Source: Streptomyces rishiriensis (GTDB lineage: Bacteria; Actinomycetota; Actinomycetes; Streptomycetales; Streptomycetaceae). From it: a DNA stretch of 64,000 nt. This document shows positions 1 through 7,606 of the stretch, piece by piece (positions within the stretch are counted from its first letter, which is position 1; the number at the start of each line of letters is the position of its first letter). The stretch covers positions 1 to 64,000 of the forward strand of contig NZ_BEWA01000013.1 of assembly GCF_003112535.1 (NCBI RefSeq). Reading direction: 5' to 3'. Made by a program: the position numbers and the translations under genes. Below the pieces are notes generated by a model, which saw only the letters and a list, made by a program, of their open reading frames with translations, did no database searches and was not told the DNA's origin.

Positions 1-292
1 CTGTTGGGCCGTTCCGACGAGTGAGACTTTAGCGGATTCCCGGCCCCCGAAGCCAATCGGGGTCCTGCGCCCTTTCGAACGCGGATTCCTCATTTCGCGA
101 ATACACACGCCTATCGACGCGACGGCAGACGAATGGACTGCACGTCGAGAAGGGGCTGGTACCTGCGGAATGGCTGTCCGGGGACCGACCGGGGTCGGCG
201 CTCACGTCGAACAACTCGGAGAACACTACGTACGCGGTCAGGGCGTGTCAACTCATGTCCCGACGGCACCCCTGACGCGTACGCTGGCCGGC
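1..292. other. Intergenic region upstream of the trp leader
   Basis: I recognise no gene in this stretch. Open frames exist on both strands (for example 29-226 minus) but they have no ribosome site, no recognisable protein and composition unlike the surrounding genes. The right end carries the presumed promoter of the trpS leader transcript: TACGCT at 280-285 lies 7 nt before the leader ATG at 293. No convincing -35 is visible at the usual distance. Confidence 0.5.
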
Positions 293-334
293 ATGACTAC
301 GCGTACGTGCACCCAGCTGTGGTGGGCCGCCTGA
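293..334 (+). CDS. trpS leader peptide with tandem Trp codons
   Basis: A 13-codon ORF, MTTRTCTQLWWAA, has two adjacent TGG codons at 320-325 and its TGA at 332-334. Tandem Trp codons in a tiny ORF just before a tryptophanyl-tRNA synthetase are the hallmark of ribosome-mediated attenuation. There is no Shine-Dalgarno. A TACGCT -10 box at 280-285 would place the transcript start on the A of the ATG, so the leader is probably translated from a leaderless mRNA. When charged tRNA-Trp is scarce the ribosome should stall on the Trp codons and free the downstream strand 336-344 to form an antiterminator. The role is inferred from architecture; attenuation of the S. coelicolor auxiliary trpS is known from the literature as I recall it. 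Confidence 0.88.
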   Translation: MTTRTCTQLWWAA

Positions 335-385
335 CGGCGGCCGTGCTCACGTATGCACTCAACGGCCGCCGCTTCGGCGGCCGTT
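325..385 (+). promoter_or_regulatory. Tryptophan-responsive transcription attenuator
   Basis: Three mutually exclusive stems can be read directly. Strand 1 (325-331, GGCCGCC) overlaps the last leader codons and pairs with strand 2 (336-342, GGCGGCC). Strand 2 (336-344, GGCGGCCGT) can instead pair over nine bases with strand 3 (362-370, ACGGCCGCC). Strand 3 with strand 4 forms a perfect 10-bp stem, 361-370 with 376-385, around the loop GCTTC, which is the terminator. Stalling at 320-325 would mask strand 1, favour 2:3 and allow read-through into trpS. No long U-run follows the stem, which is common in Streptomyces terminators. Confidence 0.85.
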
Positions 386-455
386 CGCGTATCTCCCTCC
401 AGAGGTTCAGGGGATCGGCCGGCCGGGGCGGCGGTCTCGACCAGGAGGTGGAGAG

Positions 456-1535
456 ATGAAGCGGGTCTTCAGCGGGATCAAGCCGACCGGGCACCTGACG
501 CTGGGGAACTATCTGGGAGCGCTTCGGCAATGGGCCGAGGTCGACCAGCACCGCGCGGACGCGTTGTTCTGCGTGGTCGATCTGCACGCGCTGACCGTGG
601 AGCACGATCCGGCGCGGGTGCGTCGGCTGAGTCGGCAGGCGGCGACGCTGCTGCTGGCGGCGGGGCTGGATCCCCGGTTGTGCACCGTGTTCGTCCAGAG
701 CCATGTGGACGAACACGCGCGGTTGTCGTACCTGCTGGAGTGCGTGGCCACGGACGGCGAGATGCGGCGGATGATCCAGTACAAGGAGAAGGCCGCGCGG
801 GAGCGCGAGCGCGGGGGCAGCGTGCGGCTCTCCTTGCTGACGTATCCCGTGCTGATGGCCGCGGACATCCTGGCCTACGCGACCGATGAGGTGCCGGTCG
901 GCGACGACCAGGCGCAGCACGTGGAGCTGGCGCGGGATCTGGCGGTGCGGTTCAACCAGCGGTACGGGCACACGTTCGTCGTGCCGAAGGCCACGCTTCC
1001 GCCGGTGGCGGCGCGGGTGATGAACCTGCAGGAGCCTGCGTCGAAGATGGGCAAGAGCGACGACTTCGGACCGGGGATCGTCTATCTGCTGGACGAGCCC
1101 GACGTCGTCCGCAAGAAGGTGATGCGGGCCGTCACCGACAGTGGGCAGGAGGTCGTCTACGACCGGGCCGGGCGGCCGGGGGTGGCGAACCTGCTGGAGA
1201 TCCTCGCCGCGTGCACGGGCGGGGAGCCGGAGGCCTTGAGCGCCGGGTACGCGTCGTACGGGGAACTGAAGAAGGACACGGCCGATGCGGTGGTGGAGGC
1301 CCTGCGGCCGCTGCGGGCCCGGCACCAGGAGCTGTGCGCAGACCCGGGCTACGTGGAGCGGGTGCTGCGGGAGGGGGCCGAGAAGGCGCGGGCCATGGCC
1401 CGGCCCGTCGTGGACGGGGCCTATCGCGCGATCGGGCTGCTGCCGCCGTTGGAGGAGCCCGCGGCGGAGCCCATGGCCGCGGCCGGGGCCCCGACCGGGC
1501 CGGGGGCGGTGGCGTCGCTGAACGCGGCGCGGTAG
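456..1535 (+). CDS. trpS: Tryptophanyl-tRNA synthetase, auxiliary type
   Basis: Class I synthetase charging tRNA-Trp in the cytoplasm, 359 aa. The HIGH-like motif lies in TGHLTLGNYLG (residues 11-21) and the KMSKS loop reads KMGKS (197-201). The GGAGG ribosome site 6-10 nt before ATG 456 fixes the start. The attenuator and Trp-codon leader upstream mean expression should rise when Trp-tRNA is limiting, as expected for the inducible, indolmycin-resistant TrpRS1 of Streptomyces rather than the housekeeping enzyme. Resistance itself cannot be judged from sequence here. The last 30 or so residues are Ala/Gly/Pro-rich, and their DNA also encodes the tail of the convergent regulator, a 115-bp overlap. 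Confidence 0.95.
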   Translation: MKRVFSGIKPTGHLTLGNYLGALRQWAEVDQHRADALFCVVDLHALTVEHDPARVRRLSRQAATLLLAAGLDPRLCTVFVQSHVDEHARLSYLLECVATDGEMRRMIQYKEKAARERERGGSVRLSLLTYPVLMAADILAYATDEVPVGDDQAQHVELARDLAVRFNQRYGHTFVVPKATLPPVAARVMNLQEPASKMGKSDDFGPGIVYLLDEPDVVRKKVMRAVTDSGQEVVYDRAGRPGVANLLEILAACTGGEPEALSAGYASYGELKKDTADAVVEALRPLRARHQELCADPGYVERVLREGAEKARAMARPVVDGAYRAIGLLPPLEEPAAEPMAAAGAPTGPGAVASLNAAR

Positions 1536-2470
1536 GCGCGGGGGCTGGTGGCGAGGCGCGATGCGAAGTGCTGGCGCATCGTGACCTCGCTGCCGAAGCC
1601 TGCGCGCCGGGCGACCTCGGGCATGGCGAGGTCGGTGCGTTCGAGGAGCTTCTGGGCGGCGGCGACGCGCTGGTCGAGGAGCCAGCGCAGGGGGGTGGCT
1701 CCGGTCGCCGCGGTGAAGTGGCGGGCGAAGCTGCGCGGGGACATGCCCGCGTGCGCGGCCAGGTCGGCGACGGTGAGCGGTTCGTGCAGGTGACGCAGGG
1801 CGTGTTCGCGTACGGCGGCCAGGGCGTCGGCGTCCCGGTCCGTGTGCGGGGTGGGGTGTTCGATGAACTGGGCCTGGCTGCCGGTGCGGAAGGGGGCGGT
1901 GACCATCGAGCGGGCGATGGCGGCGGCCGTCTCCGCGCCGTGGGAGCGGCGGACCAGGTGGAGGCAGAGGTCGATGCCGGCTGCCGTGCCGGCGGCGGTC
2001 CAGATGTTGTCGTCCTCAATGAAGAGGGCGTCGGCGACGACGGTGACCTGGGGGTGGTGGGTGCGCAGGAGGTCGATGAGGTTCCAGTGGGTGATCGCCC
2101 GGCGGCCGTCGAGGAGGCCGGCCTGGGCGAGGGTGAAGGCTCCGCCGCAGAGGGCGGCGAGGGTGGCGCCGCGGGCGTGGGCTCGGCGGAGGGCGTCCAG
2201 GACGGGGGCGGGCGCGGGGGTGAGGTGGTCGTCCAGGCCGGGGACCAGGACGAGGTCGGCCCGGGCGAGCCAGGTGAGGGGGCGGTCGGGCAGGAGGGCG
2301 AGGCCGCCGCGCATCGGGATGGCCGTGTCGTCGACGGCGACCCGGCGCAGGTCGAAGGCGGGGACGCCGCGGTCGGTGCGGTCGGTGCCCCAGACCTCGG
2401 TGATGACGGAGACGTCGAAGGCGCGGATGCCCGCGAAGGCGACGAGGGCGACCCGGTACGCGGGCTTCAT
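1421..2470 (-). CDS. GlxA-type AraC-family regulator (DJ-1/PfpI plus HTH)
   Basis: A 349-aa transcription regulator. Residues about 5-170 form a DJ-1/PfpI-like domain with the nucleophile-elbow-like segment LAALCGGAFTLAQAGLL. Residues about 215-315 form a double AraC helix-turn-helix (LTVADLAAHAGMSPRSFARHF, then MPEVARRAGFGSEVTMRQHF). Such proteins usually control a divergent catabolic gene, here the cysteine hydrolase starting at 2546. I start it at ATG 2470 (MKPAYRVALVAF), which begins the domain. The AraC domain ends near SPRAYRAAFS; the remaining tail of about 35 residues is low-complexity and is read antisense to the 3' end of trpS, so the natural stop could be the result of drift. The ligand is unknown. 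Confidence 0.87.
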   Translation of the reverse strand: MKPAYRVALVAFAGIRAFDVSVITEVWGTDRTDRGVPAFDLRRVAVDDTAIPMRGGLALLPDRPLTWLARADLVLVPGLDDHLTPAPAPVLDALRRAHARGATLAALCGGAFTLAQAGLLDGRRAITHWNLIDLLRTHHPQVTVVADALFIEDDNIWTAAGTAAGIDLCLHLVRRSHGAETAAAIARSMVTAPFRTGSQAQFIEHPTPHTDRDADALAAVREHALRHLHEPLTVADLAAHAGMSPRSFARHFTAATGATPLRWLLDQRVAAAQKLLERTDLAMPEVARRAGFGSEVTMRQHFASRLATSPRAYRAAFSDATAPGPVGAPAAAMGSAAGSSNGGSSPIAR

Positions 2471-2484
2471 GGGTGGCAGTAAAC

Positions 2485-2496
2485 CATCGATCGATG
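2485..2496. promoter_or_regulatory. 12-bp perfect palindrome between divergent genes
   Basis: CATCGATCGATG is self-complementary and lies 14 bp upstream of the GlxA-type regulator and 49 bp upstream of the hydrolase. The position suits an operator shared by both promoters. No binding data; inference from position and symmetry. Confidence 0.45.
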
Positions 2497-2545
2497 ACTT
2501 CGCGGGCTCTGGGGAGCGGGTCGGGCCGGCGGCAGGATCGTGGGC

Positions 2546-3133
2546 ATGGACATCGCAGAGAACGCAGCGCTGGTGGTCGTCGACGTGCAGAAGGGCTTCG
2601 AGGAGCTGGAGTACTGGGGGGCGCGGAACAATCCGGGGGCCGATGACAACATCGCCGCCCTCGTCGACGTGTGGCAGGGGTCGGGACGGCCGGTCGTGTT
2701 CGTGCGGCACGACTCGGTGAAGCCGGGGTCGCCCCTGCGGGTGGGGTACGAGGGGAACGACTTCAAGGAGTACGTGGAGAGGCGTCGGGGGAAGGGCGCC
2801 GGGGCCGAGCTGTTCGTCACGAAGACCGTGAACTCGGCCTTCCTCGGGACGCCGGATCTGGGGGCCTGGCTGACGGCTCAGGGGATCTCGCAGATCGTGG
2901 TGGCCGGGATCCAGACGAACATGTGCGCCGAGACGACGGCGCGGATGGGCGGGAACCTCGGGTACGACGTGCTGTTCGCGTACGACGCCACCTACACGTT
3001 CGATCTGGAGGGGCCGTTCGGATGGCGGCGCGGTGCGGACGAGATCGCGCAGGCCTCGGCGGTCTCGCTGCACGGGGGCGGGTTCGCGCGGGTGGTGACC
3101 ACCGAGGAGCTGGTGGACTCGGCGGCCGGGTGA
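2546..3133 (+). CDS. Isochorismatase-family cysteine hydrolase
   Basis: A 195-aa alpha/beta protein of the isochorismatase/nicotinamidase superfamily. The Asp of the catalytic triad is in VVVDVQKGF near the N-terminus, the Lys is probably in FVTKTVNSAF, and the nucleophilic Cys is in QTNMCAETTAR, typical of the family. Substrate is unknown; relatives hydrolyse amide or vinyl-ether bonds of small metabolites. I prefer ATG 2546 to the GTG two codons earlier. It is divergently transcribed from the GlxA-type regulator across a 75-bp spacer with a palindrome, so it is probably that regulator's target. Confidence 0.88.
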   Translation: MDIAENAALVVVDVQKGFEELEYWGARNNPGADDNIAALVDVWQGSGRPVVFVRHDSVKPGSPLRVGYEGNDFKEYVERRRGKGAGAELFVTKTVNSAFLGTPDLGAWLTAQGISQIVVAGIQTNMCAETTARMGGNLGYDVLFAYDATYTFDLEGPFGWRRGADEIAQASAVSLHGGGFARVVTTEELVDSAAG

Positions 3134-3138
3134 ACGGC

Positions 3139-3176
3139 CGTGGCGCAGGCCGGTCGCCGTGGCGCAGGCCGGTCGC
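3139..3176. repeat. Two tandem copies of a 19-bp repeat
   Basis: The unit CGTGGCGCAGGCCGGTCGC occurs at 3139-3157 and 3158-3176 without a mismatch, directly after the hydrolase stop codon. Confidence 0.85.
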
Positions 3177-3178
3177 CC

Positions 3179-3209
3179 GGTGCCCGGGGGCGGTCGCCCC
3201 GGGGGCACC
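3179..3209. terminator. Hairpin between convergent hydrolase and proC
   Basis: GGTGCCC (3179-3185) pairs with GGGCACC (3203-3209), continued by GGGG with CCCC (3187-3190 with 3197-3200) after a small bulge. It sits between two convergent genes and can serve both. Confidence 0.65.
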
Positions 3210-3220
3210 CGGAGGGTCAG

Positions 3221-4033
3221 TCAGTCCTTCTTGCCGGCGGCCAGTTCGCGGCTGCGGTCGCGGGCGGCCTCCAGGGCGGCGATGAGGGCGGCCCGTACGC
3301 CGTGGTTCTCGAGTTCGCGGATGGCGTTGATGGTCGTGCCCGCGGGGGACGTGACGTTCTCACGGAGCTTGACCGGATGCTCGCCGCTGTCGCGCAGCAT
3401 CGTCGCGGCGCCGATCGCGGACTGGACGATCAGGTCGTGGGCCTTGTCGCGGGGCAGGCCGAGCAGGATGCCCGCGTCCGTCATCGCCTCGACCAGGTAG
3501 AAGAAGTACGCCGGGCCGGAGCCGGAGAGGGCGGTGCAGGCGTCCTGCTGGGACTCGGGGACGCGGAGGGTCTTGCCGACCGCGCCGAAGATCTCCTCGG
3601 TGTGGGCGAGGTGACCGGCGCTGGCGTGGGTGCCGGCCGAGATGACGGACATCGCCTCGTCGACGAGGGCGGGGGTGTTCGTCATGACGCGGACGACCGG
3701 GGTGCCGGCGGCGAGGCGCTCCTCGATGGAGGCCGTGGTGATGCCGGCGGCGCCGCTGATGACCAGGCGGTCGGCGGGGACGTGCGGGGCGAGCTCGTCG
3801 AGGAGGGCGCCCATGTCCTGCGGCTTGACCGTCAGGATCAGCGTGTCGGCGGACTTGGCGGCCTCGGCGTTGGTGACCGGGGTGACTCCGTGGCGGGCGC
3901 GGAGTTCCTCGGCCCGCTCGGGGCGCCGGGCGGTGACGAGGAGGTCGGCCGGGCGCCAGCCGCCTCGGATCATGCCGCTGAGGAGGGCTTCGCCGATCTT
4001 GCCGGTGCCGAGGACTGCGACTTTCTGGGTCAT
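3221..4033 (-). CDS. proC: Pyrroline-5-carboxylate reductase
   Basis: Reduces 1-pyrroline-5-carboxylate to L-proline with NAD(P)H, the last step of proline synthesis, in the cytoplasm; 270 aa, the usual length. The N-terminal Rossmann motif is VAVLGTGKIGEALLSGM. The C-terminal dimerisation domain carries the signature SGSGPAYFFYLVEAMTDAG and the conserved ENVTSPAGTTINAIRELE stretch. A GGAGG sequence precedes ATG 4033. It appears monocistronic: a hairpin lies downstream, and the ABC genes upstream end more than 120 bp away. Confidence 0.96.
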   Translation of the reverse strand: MTQKVAVLGTGKIGEALLSGMIRGGWRPADLLVTARRPERAEELRARHGVTPVTNAEAAKSADTLILTVKPQDMGALLDELAPHVPADRLVISGAAGITTASIEERLAAGTPVVRVMTNTPALVDEAMSVISAGTHASAGHLAHTEEIFGAVGKTLRVPESQQDACTALSGSGPAYFFYLVEAMTDAGILLGLPRDKAHDLIVQSAIGAATMLRDSGEHPVKLRENVTSPAGTTINAIRELENHGVRAALIAALEAARDRSRELAAGKKD

Positions 4034-4154
4034 GGCTGGAGGGTCCTCCGGGGGTGCGTCTTCCGTCGTCCGGGATCATCCTCGCACCGGGAGCGGGGGG
4101 TGGGTCCGGGTGTCCGGTGGGCGGACGGGCTCCGGGCGGGTCGGGCGGCCGCGG

Positions 4155-4958
4155 TCAGGGGGTTCGGCGTCGCAGCGTGGCCGCTCCCAGGAAGAGGACC
4201 AGGAGGGCGCAGCCGGCGACGATCAGGACGTCCCGGACGAAGGTCGCCGTCATGTCCGTGTGGTGGAGGACCTCGTTCATGCCGTCGACGGCGTAGGACA
4301 TGGGCAGGACGTCGGAGACGGCTTCCAGGGCGGGGTGCATGGTGTCGCGGGCGGCGAACAGGCCGCACAGCAGCAGCTGGGGGAAGATCACCGCGGGCAT
4401 GAACTGGACGGCCTGGAACTCCGAGGCCGCGAAGGCGGAGACGAAGAGACCGAGAGCCGTGCCGAGCAGCGCGTCCAGGAGGGCCACCAGGAGCAGGAGC
4501 CAGGCGCTGCCCGTGACGTCGAGATCGAGGAACCACACGGCCAGGGCCGTGGCCAGGGCCGACTGGACGATCGCGAGGCCTCCGAAGGCGAGCGCGTAGC
4601 CGGCGATCAGGTCCCCTTTGCCCAGCGGCATCGCGAGGAGGCGTTCGAGGGTGCCCGAGGTGCGTTCGCGCAGGGTGGCGATGGAGGTCACCAGGAACAT
4701 CGTGATCAGCGGGAAGATCCCGAGGAGGGACGCGCCGATGCTGTCGAAGGTGCGGGGACTGCCGTCGAAGACGTAGCGGAGCAGGAACAGCATCAGGCAG
4801 GGGATGAGGATCAGCAGCGCGATCGTGCGGGGGTCGTGGCGCAGTTGGCGCAGGACGCGGGCCGCGGTGGCGGTGGTGCGGGACATGTTCAGGGCGCTGC
4901 CCGGGGCCGGGGCGACGGGCTGGGCGGGGGACGTCCGTGTGCTCGTCCTGGTGGTCAT
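4155..4958 (-). CDS. ABC-2 type transporter permease
   Basis: A 267-aa integral membrane protein with six hydrophobic segments (the first LLILIPCLMLFLLRYVF, the last VLIVAGCALLVLFLGAA) and the ABC-2 permease pattern RTSGTLERLLAMPL between segments 2 and 3. The N-terminal 30 residues are Thr/Ser/Pro-rich and cytoplasmic. Its ATG at 4958 overlaps the stop of the ATPase gene by 4 bases (4955-4958), so the two are translationally coupled. Such two-gene exporters move drugs or lipids; the substrate cannot be named. Confidence 0.9.
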   Translation of the reverse strand: MTTRTSTRTSPAQPVAPAPGSALNMSRTTATAARVLRQLRHDPRTIALLILIPCLMLFLLRYVFDGSPRTFDSIGASLLGIFPLITMFLVTSIATLRERTSGTLERLLAMPLGKGDLIAGYALAFGGLAIVQSALATALAVWFLDLDVTGSAWLLLLVALLDALLGTALGLFVSAFAASEFQAVQFMPAVIFPQLLLCGLFAARDTMHPALEAVSDVLPMSYAVDGMNEVLHHTDMTATFVRDVLIVAGCALLVLFLGAATLRRRTP

Positions 4959-5800
4959 CGGGTGCTCTCCTTCGCTCGGGCCGTCTGCGTGGCGGCGTCC
5001 ACCAGGTGCAGGAAGGCCGACTCGACGGTGTCGGCGCCGGTGCGGGTGCGCAGCGCGTCAGGGGTGGCGTCGGCGAGGATCTGGCCCTCGCGCATGAGGA
5101 GGAGGCGGTGGCAGCGCTCGGCCTCGTCCATCACGTGGGAGGAGATCAGGAGGGTCGCGCCGCGGCCGGTGGCGATCTCGTGGAAGAGGTTCCACAGGTC
5201 GCGGCGCAGGACGGGGTCCAGGCCGACGGTGGGTTCGTCGAGGACCAGGAGCTCCGGTGTGCCCAGGAGGGCGACGGCCAGGGAGACGCGGTTGCGCTGG
5301 CCCCCGGAGAGGTTGCCGGCCAGGGCGTCGGCGTGGTGGGTCAGGTCCACGTCGGCGATCGCGCGGGTGACGTTCTCGTGGCGCCGGTCCGCCGCCGCTC
5401 GGCCCGGGTCGAGGATCGCCGCGAAGTAGTCCAGGTTCTGGCGGATCGTCAGGTCGTCGTAGACGGAGGGGGCCTGGGTGACGTAGCCGATGCGGGTGCG
5501 CAGGGCGGGGTGACCGGCGGGGCGGCCGAGGACGTCCAGGGTGCCGGTGACCTTCGCCTGGGTGCCGACGACGGCGCGCATGAGGGTCGACTTGCCGCAG
5601 CCGGAGGGACCCAGGAGGCCGGTGATCTGGCCGCGGGGGACGGTGAAGTCGAGGGTGCGCAGGACGGTGCGGGGGCCGCGGACCACGGTGAGGCCGTGCG
5701 CACGTACGGCGTCCGCGGCGGCTTCGGAGGGGGCGGCGTGACCGCCGGAGCCGCCGGGGTCGGTCCCGGGCGGGCGGGAGCCGGGATTGAAATTCATCAT
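4955..5800 (-). CDS. ABC transporter ATP-binding protein
   Basis: A 281-aa ATPase partner of the downstream permease. Walker A is GPSGCGKST, the Q-loop lies in YVTQAPSVYDDL, the signature is NLSGGQRNRVSLA, Walker B is LLVLDEPTVGLD, and the switch His is in ISSHVMDEAERC. I choose the double ATG at 5800/5797 (MMNFNPG) rather than the longer frame reaching 5857, because a CATTAT -10 box (5808-5813) lies 7 nt before ATG 5800, giving a leaderless mRNA. An inverted repeat over 5792-5809 covers this start, so a repressor bound there would block both initiation steps. No regulator gene is adjacent. Confidence 0.9.
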   Translation of the reverse strand: MMNFNPGSRPPGTDPGGSGGHAAPSEAAADAVRAHGLTVVRGPRTVLRTLDFTVPRGQITGLLGPSGCGKSTLMRAVVGTQAKVTGTLDVLGRPAGHPALRTRIGYVTQAPSVYDDLTIRQNLDYFAAILDPGRAAADRRHENVTRAIADVDLTHHADALAGNLSGGQRNRVSLAVALLGTPELLVLDEPTVGLDPVLRRDLWNLFHEIATGRGATLLISSHVMDEAERCHRLLLMREGQILADATPDALRTRTGADTVESAFLHLVDAATQTARAKESTR

Positions 5801-5809
5801 GTGATGAAT
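5792..5809. promoter_or_regulatory. Inverted repeat over the start codon of the ABC operon
   Basis: ATTCATCA (5792-5799) and TGATGAAT (5802-5809) are perfect complements separated by TG. The dyad is AT-rich in a GC-rich background and spans the ATG codons, the presumed transcript start and the edge of the -10 box. This is a probable operator. Confidence 0.65.
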
Positions 5810-5913
5810 AATGCTCGCGGGGCGGTGAGGCGTCAAGTGGCGGGGCGCGGCGAACACACGTGCGCGGCGGCCCTCGAGGATGGGCCGCCGCGCACGGTCA
5901 GGTGTTGGACGGG

Positions 5914-5995
5914 TGGGTCGGTGCGGGTGGGGGGTCGGTGCGGGTGGGGGGCAGGCGCGGGTGGGGGTCGGGCGCGGGTGGGGGTCAGGCGCGGG
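5914..5995. repeat. GC-rich minisatellite at the end of the methyltransferase gene
   Basis: Four to five imperfect copies of an approximately 18-bp G-rich unit (GTCGGTGCGGGTGGGGG and variants) fill the stretch between the ABC operon promoter and the methyltransferase stop codon, running into the last codons of that gene. Confidence 0.75.
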
Positions 5996-6755
5996 CGTTG
6001 GTCGCGAGCAGCAGGATGACGTCGTAGACCTCTTCGACGAGTCCGTCGGGGAAGGCCCGGGTCAGGTGCTCGCGCTCCTCGGCCAGGAAGGCCGCGGTCG
6101 CCTCCTCGCCCTGGACCAGGAAGATCGAGTGGCTGCCGATGTTGGCCAGGTGCGTGTCGACCGGGACGGTGCGGCTCCAGCGGATCTCGCGGCGGACCAG
6201 GTCCAGGCGGCCCGAGGGGTCGACGGCACGGGCGCCCACGTTCCGGTCGGCCACGGGGACGCCCTCCCCGAAGGCGCGGGCGATGCGTCGGCCCTGCTCG
6301 TCGAGCCAGGGCACGTCCGGGGCGTCGGTGTTCCACCACAGTGCCAGCGCCCCGCCCGGACGCAGCACGCGCAGGGCCTCCGGGACCGCGCGGGCCGGGT
6401 CGGTCCAGTGCCAGGACTGGGCGTAGGTGAGGAAGTCGAGGGAGGCGTCGGCCAGCGGGAGGTGGTTGCCGTCGCCTCGGACGACCGTCACCTCGGGGAG
6501 GACGCGACGGAACTGCGCGGCCATGCCCTCCCCCGGCTCGACGGCGAGGACGTCCGCACCGCGAGCGTGCAGGAGAGCGGTCGAGATGCCGGTGCCGGCT
6601 CCGACGTCCGCGACCCGCGCACCGGCGAGGGGGCGGCCGGCCAGCTCCTCGATCGCGTCGAGGAGGGCGCTCGGGTAGGAGGGGCGGTTGGCGGCGTACT
6701 GGGCCGCGGCGGCGTTGAAGGAGTGGGCTCGGGCTGCGTGGGAGGAGACCGTCAT
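5985..6755 (-). CDS. SAM-dependent methyltransferase, class I
   Basis: A 256-aa cytoplasmic enzyme with a Rossmann methyltransferase core: motif I VADVGAGTGISTALLHARG near residues 47-65, acidic residue in LAVEPGEGMA, motif II-like DASLDFLTYAQSWHWTDPARA and motif III-like EALRVLRPGGALALWW. The family (Methyltransf_11/25) acts on varied small molecules and the substrate is unknown. Start ATG 6755. No partner gene is obvious: it is followed by the minisatellite and then the ABC promoter region. Confidence 0.85.
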   Translation of the reverse strand: MTVSSHAARAHSFNAAAAQYAANRPSYPSALLDAIEELAGRPLAGARVADVGAGTGISTALLHARGADVLAVEPGEGMAAQFRRVLPEVTVVRGDGNHLPLADASLDFLTYAQSWHWTDPARAVPEALRVLRPGGALALWWNTDAPDVPWLDEQGRRIARAFGEGVPVADRNVGARAVDPSGRLDLVRREIRWSRTVPVDTHLANIGSHSIFLVQGEEATAAFLAEEREHLTRAFPDGLVEEVYDVILLLATNARA

Positions 6756-6923
6756 GGGGCCATGCTCGCGGGGGGCGGGCGAGCAGGGGAACGTATTTAC
6801 GAGCCCATGGACGCGTCAGGGTGAGGGGCGCCGGGCTCGGCCGGGGGGGCTGCCCTCCCCCGGGGACAGGGCGGAGCGGCCGGGCGGCCGACCGGGCGGC
6901 CGACCGGGCGGGTGGAGTCGGTG

Positions 6924-7514
6924 TCAGTTGTTGCGGCGCTTCTTCGAGGGGTTGCCCGTGCGGCGGGTGGCGCGCTGGGTGTGGCGGCGGCGGGCCTCTT
7001 CGAGTTCCTTGCGGTGGAGGCTCTCGCCGGGGGCCTCGGTGAGGGTGCGGAAGAAATAGGCGAGCAGTGAGCCCACGAAGCCGATGGCCAGCAGACCGCG
7101 CAGGGAGGCCTGGCGGTCGGGGTCGGGGCGCTTGGCGAAGCCCTCCCAGGTGTGGCGGAAGGCGAGGGCGCTGCAGACCGCGAACATCACGACGACCAGG
7201 AGGGTCACGAAGCCGCCGAGGTCGGCGATGGCGATGCCCTGGTAGGCGAGGCGCAGAACGAGGCAGGAGACGGCGGCGGCGACGAGGGAGCCGGCGGCTG
7301 CGGCGACCCGTCGGACCGCGTAGCCGCGCAGGCCGGGGTCGTGGTCCACCCAGGTGGTGCCGAAGAAGCGGAGGGGCTCCGGGCGGGGGCCCGCGCCCGG
7401 GCCGATCCCCGGGCCGGTACCCGCGGCGGGGGTTCCGGCCGCCCGGCCGGTCGGGGAGCCCGGAGAGGCCGGGGAGCCCGCCGAGGTGTCCGGGGTGCCG
7501 TTTTCGTCGCTCAC
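6924..7514 (-). CDS. Conserved small membrane protein
   Basis: A 196-aa protein of unknown function. About 45 Gly/Pro/Ala/Ser-rich residues lead to three or four membrane segments (AGSLVAAAVSCLVLRLAY, GFVTLLVVVMFAVCSALAF, LLAIGFVGSLLAYFF) and a strongly basic C-terminus (RRRHTQRATRRTGNPSKKRR) that should be cytoplasmic. GTG 7514 is chosen because a CATAAT -10 box (7521-7526) lies 6 nt upstream, a leaderless arrangement. The 168-bp spacer between it and the methyltransferase contains two copies of a GGCGGCCGACCG repeat and no other gene. Confidence 0.75.
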   Translation of the reverse strand: MSDENGTPDTSAGSPASPGSPTGRAAGTPAAGTGPGIGPGAGPRPEPLRFFGTTWVDHDPGLRGYAVRRVAAAAGSLVAAAVSCLVLRLAYQGIAIADLGGFVTLLVVVMFAVCSALAFRHTWEGFAKRPDPDRQASLRGLLAIGFVGSLLAYFFRTLTEAPGESLHRKELEEARRRHTQRATRRTGNPSKKRRNN

Positions 7515-7545
7515 GTGACGATTATGGCTCCGGGCGGGCGTGCGC

Positions 7546-7566
7546 TTCCGGGCGGGCTGCCCGGAA
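7546..7566. terminator. Hairpin downstream of the SH3-like gene
   Basis: TTCCGGGC (7546-7553) pairs with GCCCGGAA (7559-7566) around a 5-nt loop. It lies between the stop of the SH3-like gene (7607) and the start of the next minus-strand gene (7514). Confidence 0.5.
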
Positions 7567-7606
7567 CCCTCCTGCGAGAGGGCTCCGGACAGCGGTCGCC
7601 GTCGGA

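Noticed and set aside
29..226. A 65-aa minus-strand open frame at the left edge
   Set aside because: No ribosome site, no recognisable motif and codon use unlike the neighbouring genes; treated as intergenic.
5801..5857. Extended N-terminus of the ABC ATPase starting at 5857
   Set aside because: The extension (MFAAPRHLTPHR and so on) would be encoded upstream of the inferred leaderless start and through the -10 box, with no ribosome site.
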